From assembly GCA_036172665.1 (NCBI GenBank), contig JAYKNF010000015.1:1488001-1552000 (forward strand): DNA of 64,000 bases, written 5' to 3'. A program made the translations under genes and the position numbers. Shown piece after piece: positions 21,626-35,964 of this stretch. How positions within the stretch are numbered: position 1 is the stretch's first letter; each line of letters opens with the position of its first letter. The DNA is from Prosopocoilus inquinatus (lineage: Eukaryota; Arthropoda; Insecta; Coleoptera; Lucanidae). Below the pieces are notes generated by a model. That model worked only from the letters and a program-made list of their open reading frames with translations. It was not told where the DNA came from and made no database searches.

Positions 21626-24600
21626 GCGACGGATAATCGCGTCGGTTCGATTTTTCGATCGAAGATGGCGCTGCAATGATCGGAATCGGACGCGTCGAAC
21701 GTAAACCCGGGTTGTCGCGTATCAAACGAAAGGTCTCGCCGAGCGGCGACGGAAAATCGCGTCGGTTCGATTTTTCGATCGAAGATGGCGCTGCAATGAT
21801 CGAAATCGGACGCGTCGAACGTAAACCCGGATTGTCGCGTATCAAACGAAAGGTCTCGCCGAGCGGCGACGGAAAATCGCGTCGGCTTGATTTTTCGATC
21901 GAAGATGGCGCTGCAATGATCGAAACTGCACGCGTCGAACGTAAAAACGGGTTGTCGCGCATCAAACGAAAGGTCTCGCCGAGCGGCGACGGAAAATCGC
22001 GTCGGTTCGATTTTTCGACCGAAGATGGCGCTGCAATGATCGAAATCGAACGCGTCGAACGTAAACCCGGATTGTCGCATATCAAACGAAAGGTCTCTCC
22101 GAGCGGCGACGGAAAATCGCGTCGGTTCGATTTTTCGATCGAAGATGGCGCTGCAATGATCGAAACTGGACGCGTCGAACGTAAACCCGGGTTGTCGCGC
22201 ATCAAACGAAAGGTCTCGCCGAGCGGCGACGGAAAATCGCGTCGGTTCGATTTTTCGATCTAAGATGGCGCTGCAATGATCGAAATCGGACGCGTCGAAC
22301 GTAAAATCGGATTGTCGCGTATCAAACGAAAGGTCTCGCCGAGCGGCGACGGAAAATCGCGTCGGTTCGATTTTTGATCGAAGATGGCGCTGCAATGATC
22401 GAAACTGGACGCGTCGAACGTAAACCCGGGTTGTCGCGTATCAAACGAAAGGTCTCGCCGAGCGGCGACGGAAAATCGCGTCGGTTCGATTTTTCGATCG
22501 AAGATGGCGCTGCAATGATCGAAACTGGACGCGTCGAACGTAAACCCGGGTTGTCGCGCATCAAACGAAAGGTCTCGCCGAGCGGCGACGGAAAATCGCG
22601 TCGGTTCGATTTTTCGATCGAAGATGGCGCTGCAATGATCAAAACTGGACGCGTCGAACGTAAACCCGGGTTGTCGCGTATCAAACGAAAGGTCTCGCCG
22701 AGCGGCGAAGGAAAATCGCGTCGGTTCGATTTTTCGATCGAAGATGGCGCTGCAATGATCGAAATCGGACGCGTCGAACGTAATCCCGGATTGTTGCGCA
22801 TCAAACGAAAGGTCTCGCCGAGCGGCGACGGAAAATCGCGTCGGCTTGATTTTTCGATCGAAGATGGCGCTGCAATGATCGAAATCGAACGCGTCGAACG
22901 TAAACCCGGGTTGTCGCGGATCAAACGAAAGGTCTCGCCGAGCGGCGACGGAAAATCGCGTCGGTTCGATTTTTGATCGAAGATGGCGCTGCAATGATCG
23001 AAAGTGGACGCGTCGAACGTAAACCCGGGTTGTCGTGCATCAAACGAAAGGTCTCGCCGAGCGGCGACGGAAAATCGCTTCGGTTCGATTTTTCGATCGA
23101 AGATGGCGCTGCAATGATCGAAATCGGACGCGTCGAACGTAAAATCGGATTGTCGCGTATCAAACGAAAGGACTCGCCGAGCGGCGACGGAAAATCGCGT
23201 CGGTTCGATTTTTTGATCGAAGATGGCGCTGCAATGATCGAAACTGGACGCGTCGAACGTAAACCCGGGTTGTCGCGTATCAAACGAAAGGTCTCGCCGA
23301 GCGGCGACGGAAAATCGCGTCGGTTCGATTTTTCGATCGAAGATGGCGCTGCAATGATCGAAACTGGACGCGTCGAACGTAAACCCGGGTTGTCGCGCAT
23401 CAAACGAAAGGTCTCGCCGAGCGGCGACGGAAAATCGCGTCGGTTCGATTTTTCGATCGAAGATGGCGCTGCAATGATCGAAACTGGACGCGTCGAACGT
23501 AAACCCGGGTTGTCGCGGATCAAACGAAAGGTCTCGCCGAGCGGCGACGGAAAATCGCGTCGCTTCGATTTTTCGATCGAAGATGGCGCTGCAATGATTG
23601 AAATCGGACGCGTCGAACCTAAACCCGGGTTGTCGCGTATCAAACGAAAGGTCTCGCCGAGCGGCGACGGAAAATCGCGTCGGTTCGATTTTTCGATCGA
23701 AGATGGCGCTGCAATGATCGAAGTCGGACGCGTCGAACGTAAACCCGGATTGTCGCGTATCAAACGAAAGGTCTCGCCGAGCGGCGACGGAAAATCGCGT
23801 CGGTTCGATTTTTCGATCGAAGATGGCGCTGCAATGATCGAAACTGGACGCGTCGAACGTAAACCCGGGTTGTCGCGCATCAAACGAAAGGTCTCGCCGA
23901 GCGGCGACGGAAAATCGCGTCGGTTCGATTTTTCGATCTAAGATGGCGCTGCAATGATCGAAATCGGACGCGTCGAACGTAAAATCGGATTGTCGCGTAT
24001 CAAACGAAAGGACTCGCCGAGCGGCGACGGAAAATCGCGTCGTTTCGATTTTTTGATCGAAGATGGCGCTGCAATGATCGAAACTGGACGCGTCGAACGT
24101 AAACCCGGGTTGTCGCGTATCAAACGAAAGGTCTCGCCGAGCGGCGACGGAAAATCGCGTCGGTTCGATTTTTCGATAGAAGATGGCGCTGCAATGATCG
24201 AAACTGGACGCGTCGAACGTAAACCCGGGTTGTCGCGCATCAAACGAAAGGTCTCGCCGAGCGGCGACGGAAAATCGCGTCGGTTCGATTTTTCGATCGA
24301 AGATGGCGCTGCAATGATCGAAACTGGACGCGTCGAACGTAAACCCGGGTTGTCGCGTATCAAACGAAAGGTCTCGCCGAGCGGCGACGGAAAATCGCGT
24401 CGGTTCGATTTTTCGATCGAAGATGGCGCTGCAATGATCGGAATCGGACGCGTCGAACGTAAACCCGGGTTGTCGCGTATCAAACGAAAGGTCTCGCCGA
24501 GCGGCGACGGAAAATCGCGTCGGTTCGATTTTTCGATCGAAGATGGCGCTGCAATGATCGAAATCGGACGCGTCGAACGTAAACCCGGATTGTCGCGTAT

Positions 24601-27600
24601 CAAACGAAAGGTCTCGCCGAGCGGCGACGGAAAATCGCGTCGGCTTGATTTTTCGATCGAAGATGGCGCTGCAATGATCGAAACTGCACGCGTCGAACGT
24701 AAAAACGGGTTGTCGCGCATCAAACGAAAGGTCTCGCCGAGCGGCGACGGAAAATCGCGTCGGTTCGATTTTTCGACCGAAGATGGCGCTGCAATGATCG
24801 AAATCGAACGCGTCGAACGTAAACCCGGATTGTCGCATATCAAACGAAAGGTCTCTCCGAGCGGCGACGGAAAATCGCGTCGGTTCGATTTTTCGATCGA
24901 AGATGGCGCTGCAATGATCGAAACTGGACGCGTCGAACGTAAACCCGGGTTGTCGCGCATCAAACGAAAGGTCTCGCCGAGCGGCGACGGAAAATCGCGT
25001 CGGTTCGATTTTTCGATCTAAGATGGCGCTGCAATGATCGAAATCGGACGCGTCGAACGTAAAATCGGATTGTCGCGTATCAAACGAAAGGTCTCGCCGA
25101 GCGGCGACGGAAAATCGCGTCGGTTCGATTTTTGATCGAAGATGGCGCTGCAATGATCGAAACTGGACGCGTCGAACGTAAACCCGGGTTGTCGCGTATC
25201 AAACGAAAGGTCTCGCCGAGCGGCGACGGAAAATCGCGTCAGTTCGATTTTTCGATCGAAGATGGCGCTGCAATGATCGAAACTGGACGCGTCGAACGTA
25301 AACCCGGGTTGTCGCGCATCAAACGAAAGGTCTCGCCGAGCGGCGACGGAAAATCGCGTCGGTTCGATTTTTCGATCGAAGATGGCGCTGCAATGATCAA
25401 AACTGGACGCGTCGAACGTAAACCCGGGTTGTCGCGTATCAAACGAAAGGTCTCGCCGAGCGGCGACGGAAAATCGCGTCGCTTCGATTTTTCGATCGAA
25501 GATGGCGCTGCAATGATCGAAATCGGACGCGTCGAACGTAAACCCGGGTTGTCGCGTATCAAACGAAAGGTCTCGCCGAGCGGCGACGGAAAATCGCGTC
25601 GGTTCGATTTTTCGATCGAAGATGGCGCTGCAATGATCGAAATCGGACGCGTCGAACGTAATCCCGGATTGTTGCGCATCAAACGAAAGGTCTCGCCGAG
25701 CGGCGACGGAAAATCGCGTCGGCTTGATTTTTCGATCGAAGATGGCGCTGCAATGATCGAAATCGAACGCGTCGAACGTAAACCCGGGTTGTCGCGGATC
25801 AAACGAAAGGTCTCGCCGAGCGGCGACAGAAAATCGCGTCGGTTCGATTTTTGATCGAAGATGGCGCTGCAATGATCGAAAGTGGACGCGTCGAACGTAA
25901 ACCCGGGTTGTCGTGCATCAAACGAAAGGTCTCGCCGAGCGGCGACGGAAAATCGCTTCGGTTCGATTTTTCGATCGAAGATGGCGCTGCAATGATCGGA
26001 ATCGGACGCGTCGAACGTAAACCCGGGTTGTCGCGTATCAAACGAAAGGTCTCGCCGAGCGGCGACGGAAAATCGCGTCGGTTCGATTTTTCGATCGAAG
26101 ATGGCGCTGCAATGATCGAAATCGGACGCGTCGAACGTAAACCCGGATTGTCGCATATCAAACGAAAGGTCTCGCCGAGCGGCGACGGAAAATCGCGTCG
26201 GCTTGATTTTTCGATCGAAGATGGCGCTGCAATGATCGAAACTGCACGCGTCGAACGTAAAAACGGGTTGTCGCGCATCAAACGAAAGGTCTCGCCGAGC
26301 GGCGACGGAAAATCGCGTCGGTTCGATTTTTCGACCGAAGATGGCGCTGCAATGATCGAAATCGAACGCGTCGAACGTAAACCCGGATTGTCGCATATCA
26401 AACGAAAGGTCTCTCCGAGCGGCGACGGAAAATCGCGTCGGTTCGATTTTTCGATCGAAGATGGCGCTGCAATGATCGAAACTGGACGCGTCGAACGTAA
26501 ACCCGGGTTGTCGCGCATCAAACGAAAGGTCTCGCCGAGCGGCGACGGAAAATCGCGTCGGTTCGATTTTTCGATCTAAGATGGCGCTGCAATGATCGAA
26601 ATCGGACGCGTCGAACGTAAAATCGGATTGTCGCGTATCAAACGAAAGGTCTCGCCGAGCGGCGACGGAAAATCGCGTCGGTTCGATTTTTGATCGAAGA
26701 TGGCGCTGCAATGATCGAAACTGGACGCGTCGAACGTAAACCCGGGTTGTCGCGTATCAAACGAAAGGTCTTGCCGAGCGGCGACGGAAAATCGCGTCGG
26801 TTCGATTTTTCGATCGAAGATGGCGCTGCAATGATCGAAACTGGACGCGTCGAACGTAAACCCGGGTTGTCGCGCATCAAACGAAAGGTCTCGCCGAGCG
26901 GCGACGGAAAATCGCGTCGGTTCGATTTTTCGATCGAAGATGGCGCTGCAATGATCAAAACTGGACGCGTCGAACGTAAACCCGGGTTGTCGCGTATCAA
27001 ACGAAAGGTCTCGCCGAGCGGCGACGGAAAATCGCGTCGCTTCGATTTTTCGATCGAAGATGGCGCTGCAATGATCGAAATCGGACGCGTCGAACGTAAA
27101 CCCGGGTTGTCGCGTATCAAACGAAAGGTCTCGCCGAGCGGCGACGGAAAATCGCGTCGGTTCGATTTTTCGATCGAAGATGGCGCTGCAATGATCGAAA
27201 TCGGACGCGTCGAACGTAATCCCGGATTGTTGCGCATCAAACGAAAGGTCTCGCCGAGCGGCGACGGAAAATCGCGTCGGCTTGATTTTTCGATCGAAGA
27301 TGGCGCTGCAATGATCGAAATCGAACGCGTCGAACGTAAACCCGGGTTGTCGCGGATCAAACGAAAGGTCTCGCCGAGCGGCGACGGAAAATCGCGTCGG
27401 TTCGATTTTTGATCGAAGATGGCGCTGCAATGATCGAAAGTGGACGCGTCGAACGTAAACCCGGGTTGTCGTGCATCAAACGAAAGGTCTCGCCGAGCGG
27501 CGACGGAAAATCGCTTCGGTTCGATTTTTCGATCGAAGATGGCGCTGCAATTATCGAAATCGGACGCGTCGAACGTAAACCCGGGTTGTCGCGTATCAAA

Positions 27601-27849
27601 CGAAAGGTCTCGCCGAGCGGCGAAGGAAAATCGCGTCGTTTCGATTTTTCGATCGAAGATGGCGCTGCAATGATCGAAATCGGACGCGTCGAACGTAAAC
27701 ACGGATTGTCGCGTATCAAACGAAAGGTCTCGCCGAGCGGCGACGGAAAATCGCGTCGGTTCGATTTTTCGATCGAAGATGGCGCTGCAATGATCGAAAT
27801 CGGACGCGTCGAACGTAAACCCGGATTATCGCCTATCAAACGAAAGGTC
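21626..27849 (+). repeat. Satellite array 8, 52 monomers
   Basis: Fifty-two monomers, six of 119 bp (near 22,375, 22,974, 25,133, 25,852, 26,691 and 27,410). The TG TG KT IG IG IE cassette occurs three times, the first shortened to five monomers (TG TG KT IG IE). Blocks of IG TG TG TG at about 23,110-23,590 and 23,940-24,420 carry the AGGACTCGCC marker. The array spans the boundary between the two 22-kb duplicates: it matches array 15 up to about 23,143 and array 1 from about 25,885. Confidence 0.98.
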
Positions 27850-28355
27850 AAAGTCGATCGCGTCGAATTCTTTCCGACGTAGAAGAAAATAGCTTTACGA
27901 ACGTAACGTTTACCACATGGCGAGAGATATACGGGGTGATATCGAAAATGTGACACGAACGCGTGTGTAACAGTGAAAAAGTGTTTCCACTGAAAAAAAG
28001 TAAGTGTTAAAAACAACGGAAAACCTCCAAATTCCATTTCTCCGATGTTACTCCGGCAATAGGAAAAAAGGTTATAAGACGATCGCGTCGGCGGCGGCGT
28101 CGTTTTGCCGGTTAAATTCTTCACGACTTGCATTGTGCCGTCGCGTGTACGCTCGACCGAACGCGTCGAGATTTTGACGCAGCTCATTTGAATTTGCAGC
28201 CGCGTAAAAGATGGGATCGACGAGGGTTGGTTGGCAACGATCGCGCGACACGCGCAGTAAGGAAACCTTGACACCTGACATATAATATTATATCTGTACG
28301 GCCAGTCGAGGGGCCGTAGCCCCGGAGATCGGTTGGGGGGGGGGGGGGGGGTTGG
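27850..28355 (+). repeat. Spacer copy 9, class A (506 bp)
   Basis: Class A spacer, the duplicate of copy 2 (shares GAAAATAGC and TAATCACG). AT palindrome at 28,280-28,293; G-run of 17 at 28,335-28,351, one longer than in copy 2. Confidence 0.96.
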
Positions 28356-29545
28356 GCGACGGATAATCACGTCGGTTCGATTTTTCGATCGAAGATGGCG
28401 CTGCAATGATCGAAATCGGACGCGTCGAACGTAAACCCGGGTTGTCGCGTATCAAACGAAAGGTCTCGCCGAGCGGCGACGGAAAATCGCGTCGGTTCGA
28501 TTTTTCGATCGAAGATGGCGCTGCAATGATCGAAATCGGACGCGTCGAACGTAAACCCGGATTGTCGCGTATCAAACGAGAGGTCTCGCCGAGCGGCGAC
28601 GGAAAATCGCGTCGGCTTGATTTTTCGATCGAAGATGGCGCTGCAATGATCGAAATCGAACGCGTCGAACGTAAACCCGGATTGTCGCGTATCAAACGAA
28701 AGGTCTCGCGGAGCGGCGACGGAAAATCGCGTCGGTTCGATTTTTCGATCGCAGATGGCGCTGCAATGATCGAAACAGCACGCGTCGAACGTAAAAACGG
28801 GTTGTCGCGCATCAAACGAAAGGTCTCGCCGAGCGGCGACGGAAAATCGCGTCGGTTCGATTTTTCGATCGAAGATGGCGCTGCAATGATCGAAACTGGA
28901 CGCGTCGAACGTAAACCCGGGTTGTCGCGCATCAAACGAAAGGTCTCGCCGAGCGGCGACGGAAAATCGCGTCGGTTCGATTTTTCGATCTAAGATGGCG
29001 CTGCAATGATCGAAATCGGACGCGTCGAACGTAAAATCGGATTGTCGCGTATCAAACGAAAGGACTCGCCGAGCGGCGACGGAAAATCGCGTCGGTTCGA
29101 TTTTTTGATCGAAGATGGCGCTGCAATGATCGAAACTGGACGCGTCGAACGTAAACCCGGGTTGTCGCGTATCAAACGAAAGGTCTCGCCGAGCGGCGAC
29201 GGAAAATCGCGTCGGTTCGATTTTTCGATCGAAGATGGCGCTGCAATGATCGAAACTGGACGCGTCGAACGTAAACCCGGGTTGTCGCGCATCAAACGAA
29301 AGGTCTCGCCGAGCGGCGACGGAAAATCGCGTCGGTTCGATTTTTCGATCGAAGATGGCGCTGCAATGATCGAAACTGGACGCGTCGAACGTAAACCCGG
29401 GTTGTCGCGTATCAAACGAAAGGTCTCGCCGAGCGGCGACGGAAAATCGCGTCGCTTCGATTTTTCGATCGAAGATGGCGCTGCAATGATCGAAATCGGA
29501 CGCGTCGAACGTAAACCCGGATTATCGCCTATCAAACGAAAGGTC
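28356..29545 (+). repeat. Satellite array 9, 10 monomers
   Basis: Ten 120-bp monomers, order IG IG IE TA TG IG TG TG TG IG. It is the duplicate of array 2. Confidence 0.98.
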
Positions 29546-30049
29546 AAAGTCGATCGCGTCGAATTCTTTCCGACGTAGAAGAAAGTAGCTTTACGAACGT
29601 AACGTTTACCACATGGCGAGAGATATACGGGGTGATATCGAAAATGTGACACGAACGCGTGTGTAACAGTGAAAAAGTGTTTCCACTGAAAAAAAGTAAG
29701 TGTTAAAAACAACGGAAAACCTCCAAATTCCATTTCTCCGATGTTACTCCGGCAATAGGAAAAAAGGTTATAAGACGATCGCGTCGGCGGCGGCGTCGTT
29801 TTGCCGGTTAAATTCTTCACGACTTGCATTGTGCCGTCGCGTGTACGCTCGACCGAACGCGTCGAGATTTTGACGCAGCTCATTTGAATTTGCAGCCGCG
29901 TAAAAGATGGGATCGACGAGGGTTGGTTGGCAACGAACGCGCGACACGCGCAGTAAGGAAACCTTGACACCTGACATATAATATTATATCTGTACGGCCA
30001 GTCGAGGGGCCGTAGCCCCGGAGATCAGTTGGGGGGGGGGGGGGGTTGG
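29546..30049 (+). repeat. Spacer copy 10, class A (504 bp)
   Basis: Class A spacer, the duplicate of copy 3, including GATCAGTTG before the G-run. AT palindrome at 29,976-29,989; G-run of 15 at 30,031-30,045. Confidence 0.96.
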
Positions 30050-32797
30050 GCGACGGATAATCGCGTCGGTTCGATTTTTCGATCGAAGATGGCGCTGCAA
30101 TGATCGAAATCGGACGCGTCGAACGTAAACCCGGGTTGTCGCGTATCAAACGAAAGGTCTCGCCGAGCGGCGACGGAAAATCGCGTCGGTTCGATTTTTC
30201 GATCGAAGATGGCGCTGCAATGATCGAAATCGGACGCGTCGAACGTAAACCCGGATTGTCGCGTATCAAACGAGAGGTCTCGCCGAGCGGCGACGGAAAA
30301 TCGCGTCGGCTTGATTTTTCGATCGAAGATGGCGCTGCAATGATCGAAATCGAACGCGTCGAACGTAAACCCGGATTGTCGCGTATCAAACGAAAGGTCT
30401 CGCGGAGCGGCGACGGAAAATCGCGTCGGTTCGATTTTTCGATCGCAGATGGCGCTGCAATGATCGAAACAGCACGCGTCGAACGTAAAAACGGGTTGTC
30501 GCGCATCAAACGAAAGGTCTCGCCGAGCGGCGACGGAAAATCGCGTCGGTTCGATTTTTCGATCGAAGATGGCGCTGCAATGATCGAAATTGGACGCGTC
30601 GAACGTAAACCCGGGTTGTCGCGCATCAAACGAAAGGTCTCGCCGAGCGGCGACGGAAAATCGCGTCGGTTCGATTTTTCGATCTAAGATGGCGCTGCAA
30701 TGATCGAAATCGGACGCGTCGAACGTAAACCCGGATTGTCGCGTATCAAACGAAAGGTCTCGCCGAGCGGCGACGGAAAATCGCGTCGGCTTGATTTTTC
30801 GATCGAAGATGGCGCTGCAATGATCGAAACTGCACGCGTCGAACGTAAAAACGGGTTGTCGCGCATCAAACGAAAGGTCTCGCCGAGCGGCGACGGAAAA
30901 TCGCGTCGGTTCGATTTTTCGACCGAAGATGGCGCTGCAATGATCGAAATCGAACGCGTCGAACGTAAACCCGGATTGTCGCATATCAAACGAAAGGTCT
31001 CTCCGAGCGGCGACGGAAAATCGCGTCGGTTCGATTTTTCGATCGAAGATGGCGCTGCAATGATCGAAACTGGACGCGTCGAACGTAAACCCGGGTTGTC
31101 GCGCATCAAACGAAAGGTCTCGCCGAGCGGCGACGGAAAATCGCGTCGGTTCGATTTTTCGATCTAAGATGGCGCTGCAATGATCGAAATCGGACGCGTC
31201 GAACGTAAAATCGGATTGTCGCGTATCAAACGAAAGGTCTCGCCGAGCGGCGACGGAAAATCGCGTCGGTTCGATTTTTGATCGAAGATGGCGCTGCAAT
31301 GATCGAAACTGGACGCGTCGAACGTAAACCCGGGTTGTCGCGTATCAAACGAAAGGTCTCGCCGAGCGGCGACGGAAAATCGCGTCGGTTCGATTTTTCG
31401 ATCGAAGATGGCGCTGCAATGATCGAAACTGGACGCGTCGAACGTAAACCCGGGTTGTCGCGCATCAAACGAAAGGTCTCGCCGAGCGGCGACGGAAAAT
31501 CGCGTCGGTTCGATTTTTCGATCGAAGATGGCGCTGCAATGATCAAAACTGGACGCGTCGAACGTAAACCCGGGTTGTCGCGTATCAAACGAAAGGTCTC
31601 GCCGAGCGGCGACGGAAAATCGCGTCGCTTCGATTTTTCGATCGAAGATGGCGCTGCAATGATCGAAATCGGACGCGTCGAACGTAAACCCGGGTTGTCG
31701 CGTATCAAACGAAAGGTCTCGCCGAGCGGCGACGGAAAATCGCGTCGGTTCGATTTTTCGATCGAAGATGGCGCTGCAATGATCGAAATCGGACGCGTCG
31801 AACGTAATCCCGGATTGTTGCGCATCAAACGAAAGGTCTCGCCGAGCGGCGACGGAAAATCGCGTCGGCTTGATTTTTCGATCGAAGATGGCGCTGCAAT
31901 GATCGAAATCGAACGCGTCGAACGTAAACCCGGGTTGTCGCGGATCAAACGAAAGGTCTCGCCGAGCGGCGACGGAAAATCGCGTCGGTTCGATTTTTGA
32001 TCGAAGATGGCGCTGCAATGATCGAAAGTGGACGCGTCGAACGTAAACCCGGGTTGTCGTGCATCAAACGAAAGGTCTCGCCGAGCGGCGACGGAAAATC
32101 GCTTCGGTTCGATTTTTCGATCGAAGATGGCGCTGCAATGATCGAAATCGGACGCGTCGAACGTAAACCCGGGTTGTCGCCCATCAAACGAAAGGTCTCG
32201 CCGAGCGGCGACGGAAAATCGCGTCGGTTCGATTTTTCGATCGAAGATGGCGCTGCAATAATCGAAATCGAACGCGTCGAACGTAAACCCGGGTTGTCGC
32301 GTATCAAACGAAAGGTCTCGCCGAGCGGCGACAGAAAATCGCGTCGGTTTGATTTTTCGATCGAAGATGGCGCTGCAATGATCGAAATCGGACGCGTCGA
32401 ACGTAAACCCGGATTGTCGCGTATCAAACGAAAGGTCTCGCCGAGCGGCGACGGAAAATCGCGTCGGTTTGATTTTTCGATCGAAGATGGCGCTGCAATG
32501 ATCGAAATCGGACGCGTCGAACGTAAACCCGGATTGTCGCGTATCAAACGAAAGGTCTCGCCGAGCGGCGACGGAAAATCGCGTCGGTTCGATTTTTTGA
32601 TCGAAGATGGCGCTGCAATGATCGAAACTGGACGCGTCGAACGTAGACCCGGGTTGTCGCGCATCAAACGAAAGGTCTCGCCGAGGGGCGACGGAAAATC
32701 GGGTCGGCTCGATTTTTCGATCGAAGATGGCGCTGCAATAATCGAAATCGAACGCGTCGAACGTAAACCCGGATTGTCGCCTATCAAACGAAAGGTC
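30050..32797 (+). repeat. Satellite array 10, 23 monomers
   Basis: Twenty-three monomers, two of 119 bp (near 31,279 and 31,998), in the same order as array 3. A private change at 30,590 turns GAAACTGG into GAAATTGG. Confidence 0.98.
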
Positions 32798-33311
32798 TAA
32801 ATCGATCGCGTCGAATTCTTTCCGACGTAGAAGAAAGTAGCTTCACGAACGTAACGTTTACCACATGGCGAGAGATATACGGGGTGATATCGAAAATGTG
32901 ACACGAACGCGTGTGTAACAGTGAAAAAGTGTTTCCACTGAAATAAAGTAAGTGTTAAAAACAACGGAAAACCTCCAAATTCCATTTCTCCGATGTTACT
33001 CTGGCAATAGGAAAAAAGGTTATAAGACGATCGCGTCGGCGGCGGCGGCGGCGTCGTTTTGCCGGTTAAATTCTTCACGATTTGCATTGTGCCGTCGCGT
33101 GTACGCTCGACCGAACGCGTCGAGATTTTGACGGAGCTCATTTGAATTTGCCGCCGCGTAAAAGATGGGATCGACGAGGGTTGGTTGGCAACGATAGCGC
33201 GACACGCGCAGTAAGGAAACCTTGACACTTGACATATATAATATTATATCTGTACGGCCAGTCGAGGGGCCGTAGCCCCGGAGATCGGTTGGGGGGGGGG
33301 GGGGGGGTTGG
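32798..33311 (+). repeat. Spacer copy 11, class B (514 bp)
   Basis: Class B spacer, the duplicate of copy 4. AT palindrome at 33,236-33,249; G-run of 17 at 33,291-33,307, against 12 in copy 4. Confidence 0.96.
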
Positions 33312-35460
33312 GCGACGGATAATCGCGTCGGTTCGATTTTTCGATCGAAGATGGCGCTGCAATGATCGGAATCGGACGCGTCGAACGTAAACCCGGGTTG
33401 TCGCGTATCAAACGAAAGGTCTCGCCGAGCGGCGACGGAAAATCGCGTCGGTTCGATTTTTCGATCGAAGATGGCGCTGCAATGATCGAAATCGGACGCG
33501 TCGAACGTAAACCCGGATTGTCGCGTATCAAACGAAAGGTCTCGCCGAGCGGCGACGGAAAATCGCGTCGGTTCGATTTTTCGATCGAAGATGGCGCTGC
33601 AATGATCGAAACTGGACGCGTCGAACGTAAACCCGGGTTGTCGCGCATCAAACGAAAGGTCTCGCCGAGCGGCGACGGAAAATCGCGTCGGTTCGATTTT
33701 TCGATCGAAGATGGCGCTGCAATGATCAAAACTGGACGCGTCGAACGTAAACCCGGGTTGTCGCGTATCAAACGAAAGGTCTCGCCGAGCGGCGACGGAA
33801 AATCGCGTCGCTTCGATTTTTCGATCGAAGATGGCGCTGCAATGATCGGAATCGGACGCGTCGAACGTAAACCCGGGTTGTCGCGTATCAAACGAAAGGT
33901 CTCGCCGAGCGGCGACGGAAAATCGCGTCGGTTCGATTTTTCGATCGAAGATGGCGCTGCAATGATCGAAATCGGACGCGTCGAACGTAAACCCGGATTG
34001 TCGCGTATCAAACGAAAGGTCTCGCCGAGCGGCGACGGAAAATCGCGTCGGTTCGATTTTTCGATCGAAGATGGCGCTGCAATGATCGAAACTGGACGCG
34101 TCGAACGTAAACCCGGGTTGTCGCGCATCAAACGAAAGGTCTCGCCGAGCGGCGACGGAAAATCGCGTCGGTTCGATTTTTCGATCGAAGATGGCGCTGC
34201 AATGATCAAAACTGGACGCGTCGAACGTAAACCCGGGTTGTCGCGTATCAAACGAAAGGTCTCGCCGAGCGGCGACGGAAAATCGCGTCGCTTCGATTTT
34301 TCGATCGAAGATGGCGCTGCAATGATCGAAATCGGACGCGTCGAACGTAAACCCGGGTTGTCGCGTATCAAACGAAAGGTCTCGCCGAGCGGCGACGGAA
34401 AATCGCGTCGGTTCGATTTTTCGATCGAAGATGGCGCTGCAATGATCGAAATCGGACGCGTCGAACGTAATCCCGGATTGTTGCGCATCAAACGAAAGGT
34501 CTCGCCGAGCGGCGACGGAAAATCGCGTCGGCTTGATTTTTCGATCGAAGATGGCGCTGCAATGATCGAAATCGAACGCGTCGAACGTAAACCCGGGTTG
34601 TCGCGGATCAAACGAAAGGTCTCGCCGAGCGGCGACGGAAAATCGCGTCGGTTCGATTTTTGATCGAAGATGGCGCTGCAATGATCGAAAGTGGACGCGT
34701 CGAACGTAAACCCGGGTTGTCGTGCATCAAACGAAAGGTCTCGCCGAGCGGCGACGGAAAATCGCTTCGGTTCGATTTTTCGATCGAAGATGGCGCTGCA
34801 ATGATCGAAATCGGACGCGTCGAACGTAAACCCGGGTTGTCGCCCATCAAACGAAAGGTCTCGCCGAGCGGCGACGGAAAATCGCGTCGGTTCGATTTTT
34901 CGATCGAAGATGGCGCTGCAATAATCGAAATCGAACGCGTCGAACGTAAACCCGGGTTGTCGCGTATCAAACGAAAGGTCTCGCCGAGCGGCGACAGAAA
35001 ATCGCGTCGGTTTGATTTTTCGATCGAAGATGGCGCTGCAATGATCGAAATCGGACGCGTCGAACGTAAACCCGGATTGTCGCGTATCAAACGAAAGGTC
35101 TCGCCGAGCGGCGACGGAAAATCGCGTCGGTTTGATTTTTCGATCGAAGATGGCGCTGCAATGATCGAAATCGGACGCGTCGAACGTAAACCCGGATTGT
35201 CGCGTATCAAACGAAAGGTCTCGCCGAGCGGCGACGGAAAATCGCGTCGGTTCGATTTTTTGATCGAAGATGGCGCTGCAATGATCGAAACTGGACGCGT
35301 CGAACGTAAACCCGGGTTGTCGCGTATCAAACGAAAGGTCTCGCCGAGCGGCGACGGAAAATCGCGTCGCTTCGATTTTTCGATCGAAGATGGCGCTGCA
35401 ATGATCGAAATCGGACGCGTCGAACGTAAACCCGGATTATCGCCTATCAAACGAAAGGTC
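33312..35460 (+). repeat. Satellite array 11, 18 monomers
   Basis: Eighteen monomers, one of 119 bp (near 34,661), in the same order as array 4, including the 480-bp tandem unit. Confidence 0.98.
33350..34309 (+). repeat. 480-bp higher-order repeat, second locus
   Basis: GI IG TG KT occurs twice in tandem, the duplicate of the unit at 8,648-9,607. Confidence 0.93.
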
Positions 35461-35964
35461 AAAGTCGATCGCGTCGAATTCTTTCCGACGTAGAAGAAAG
35501 TAGCTTTACGAACGTAACTTTTACCACATGGCGAGAGATATACGGGGTGATATCGAAAATGTGACACGAACGCGTGTGTAACAGTGAAAAAGTGTTTCCA
35601 CTGAAAAAAAGTAAGTGTTAAAAACAACGGAAAACCTCCAAATTCCATTTCTCCGATGTTACTCCGGCAATAGGAAAAAAGGTTATAAGACGATCGCGTC
35701 GGCGGCGGCGTCGTTTTGCCGGTTAAATTCTTCACGACTTGCATTGTGCCGTCGCGTGTACGCTCGACCGAACGCGTCGAGATTTTGACGCAGCTCATTT
35801 GAATTTGCAGCCGCGTAAAAGATGGGATCGACGAGGGTTGGTTGGCAACGAACGCGCGACACGCGCAGTAAGGAAACCTTGACACCTGACATATAATATT
35901 ATATCTGTACGGCCAGTCGAGGGGCCGTAGCCCCGGAGATCGGTTGGGGGGGGGGGGGGGTTGG
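35461..35964 (+). repeat. Spacer copy 12, class A (504 bp)
   Basis: Class A spacer, the duplicate of copy 5. AT palindrome at 35,891-35,904; G-run of 15 at 35,946-35,960. A private G-to-T change at 35,519 (AACGTAACTT) is absent from all other copies. Confidence 0.96.

Larger units (their letters stand above)
1188..23143 (+). repeat. 22-kb segmental duplication, left copy
   Basis: This segment carries spacers 2-8 and arrays of 10, 23, 18, 10, 13 and 51 monomers, plus partial arrays at both ends. It recurs at 25,885-47,851. The offset grows from 24,696 to 24,709 bp purely through G-run length changes, then drops to 24,708 after spacer 8. Array lengths are the same in both copies. Confidence 0.95.
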
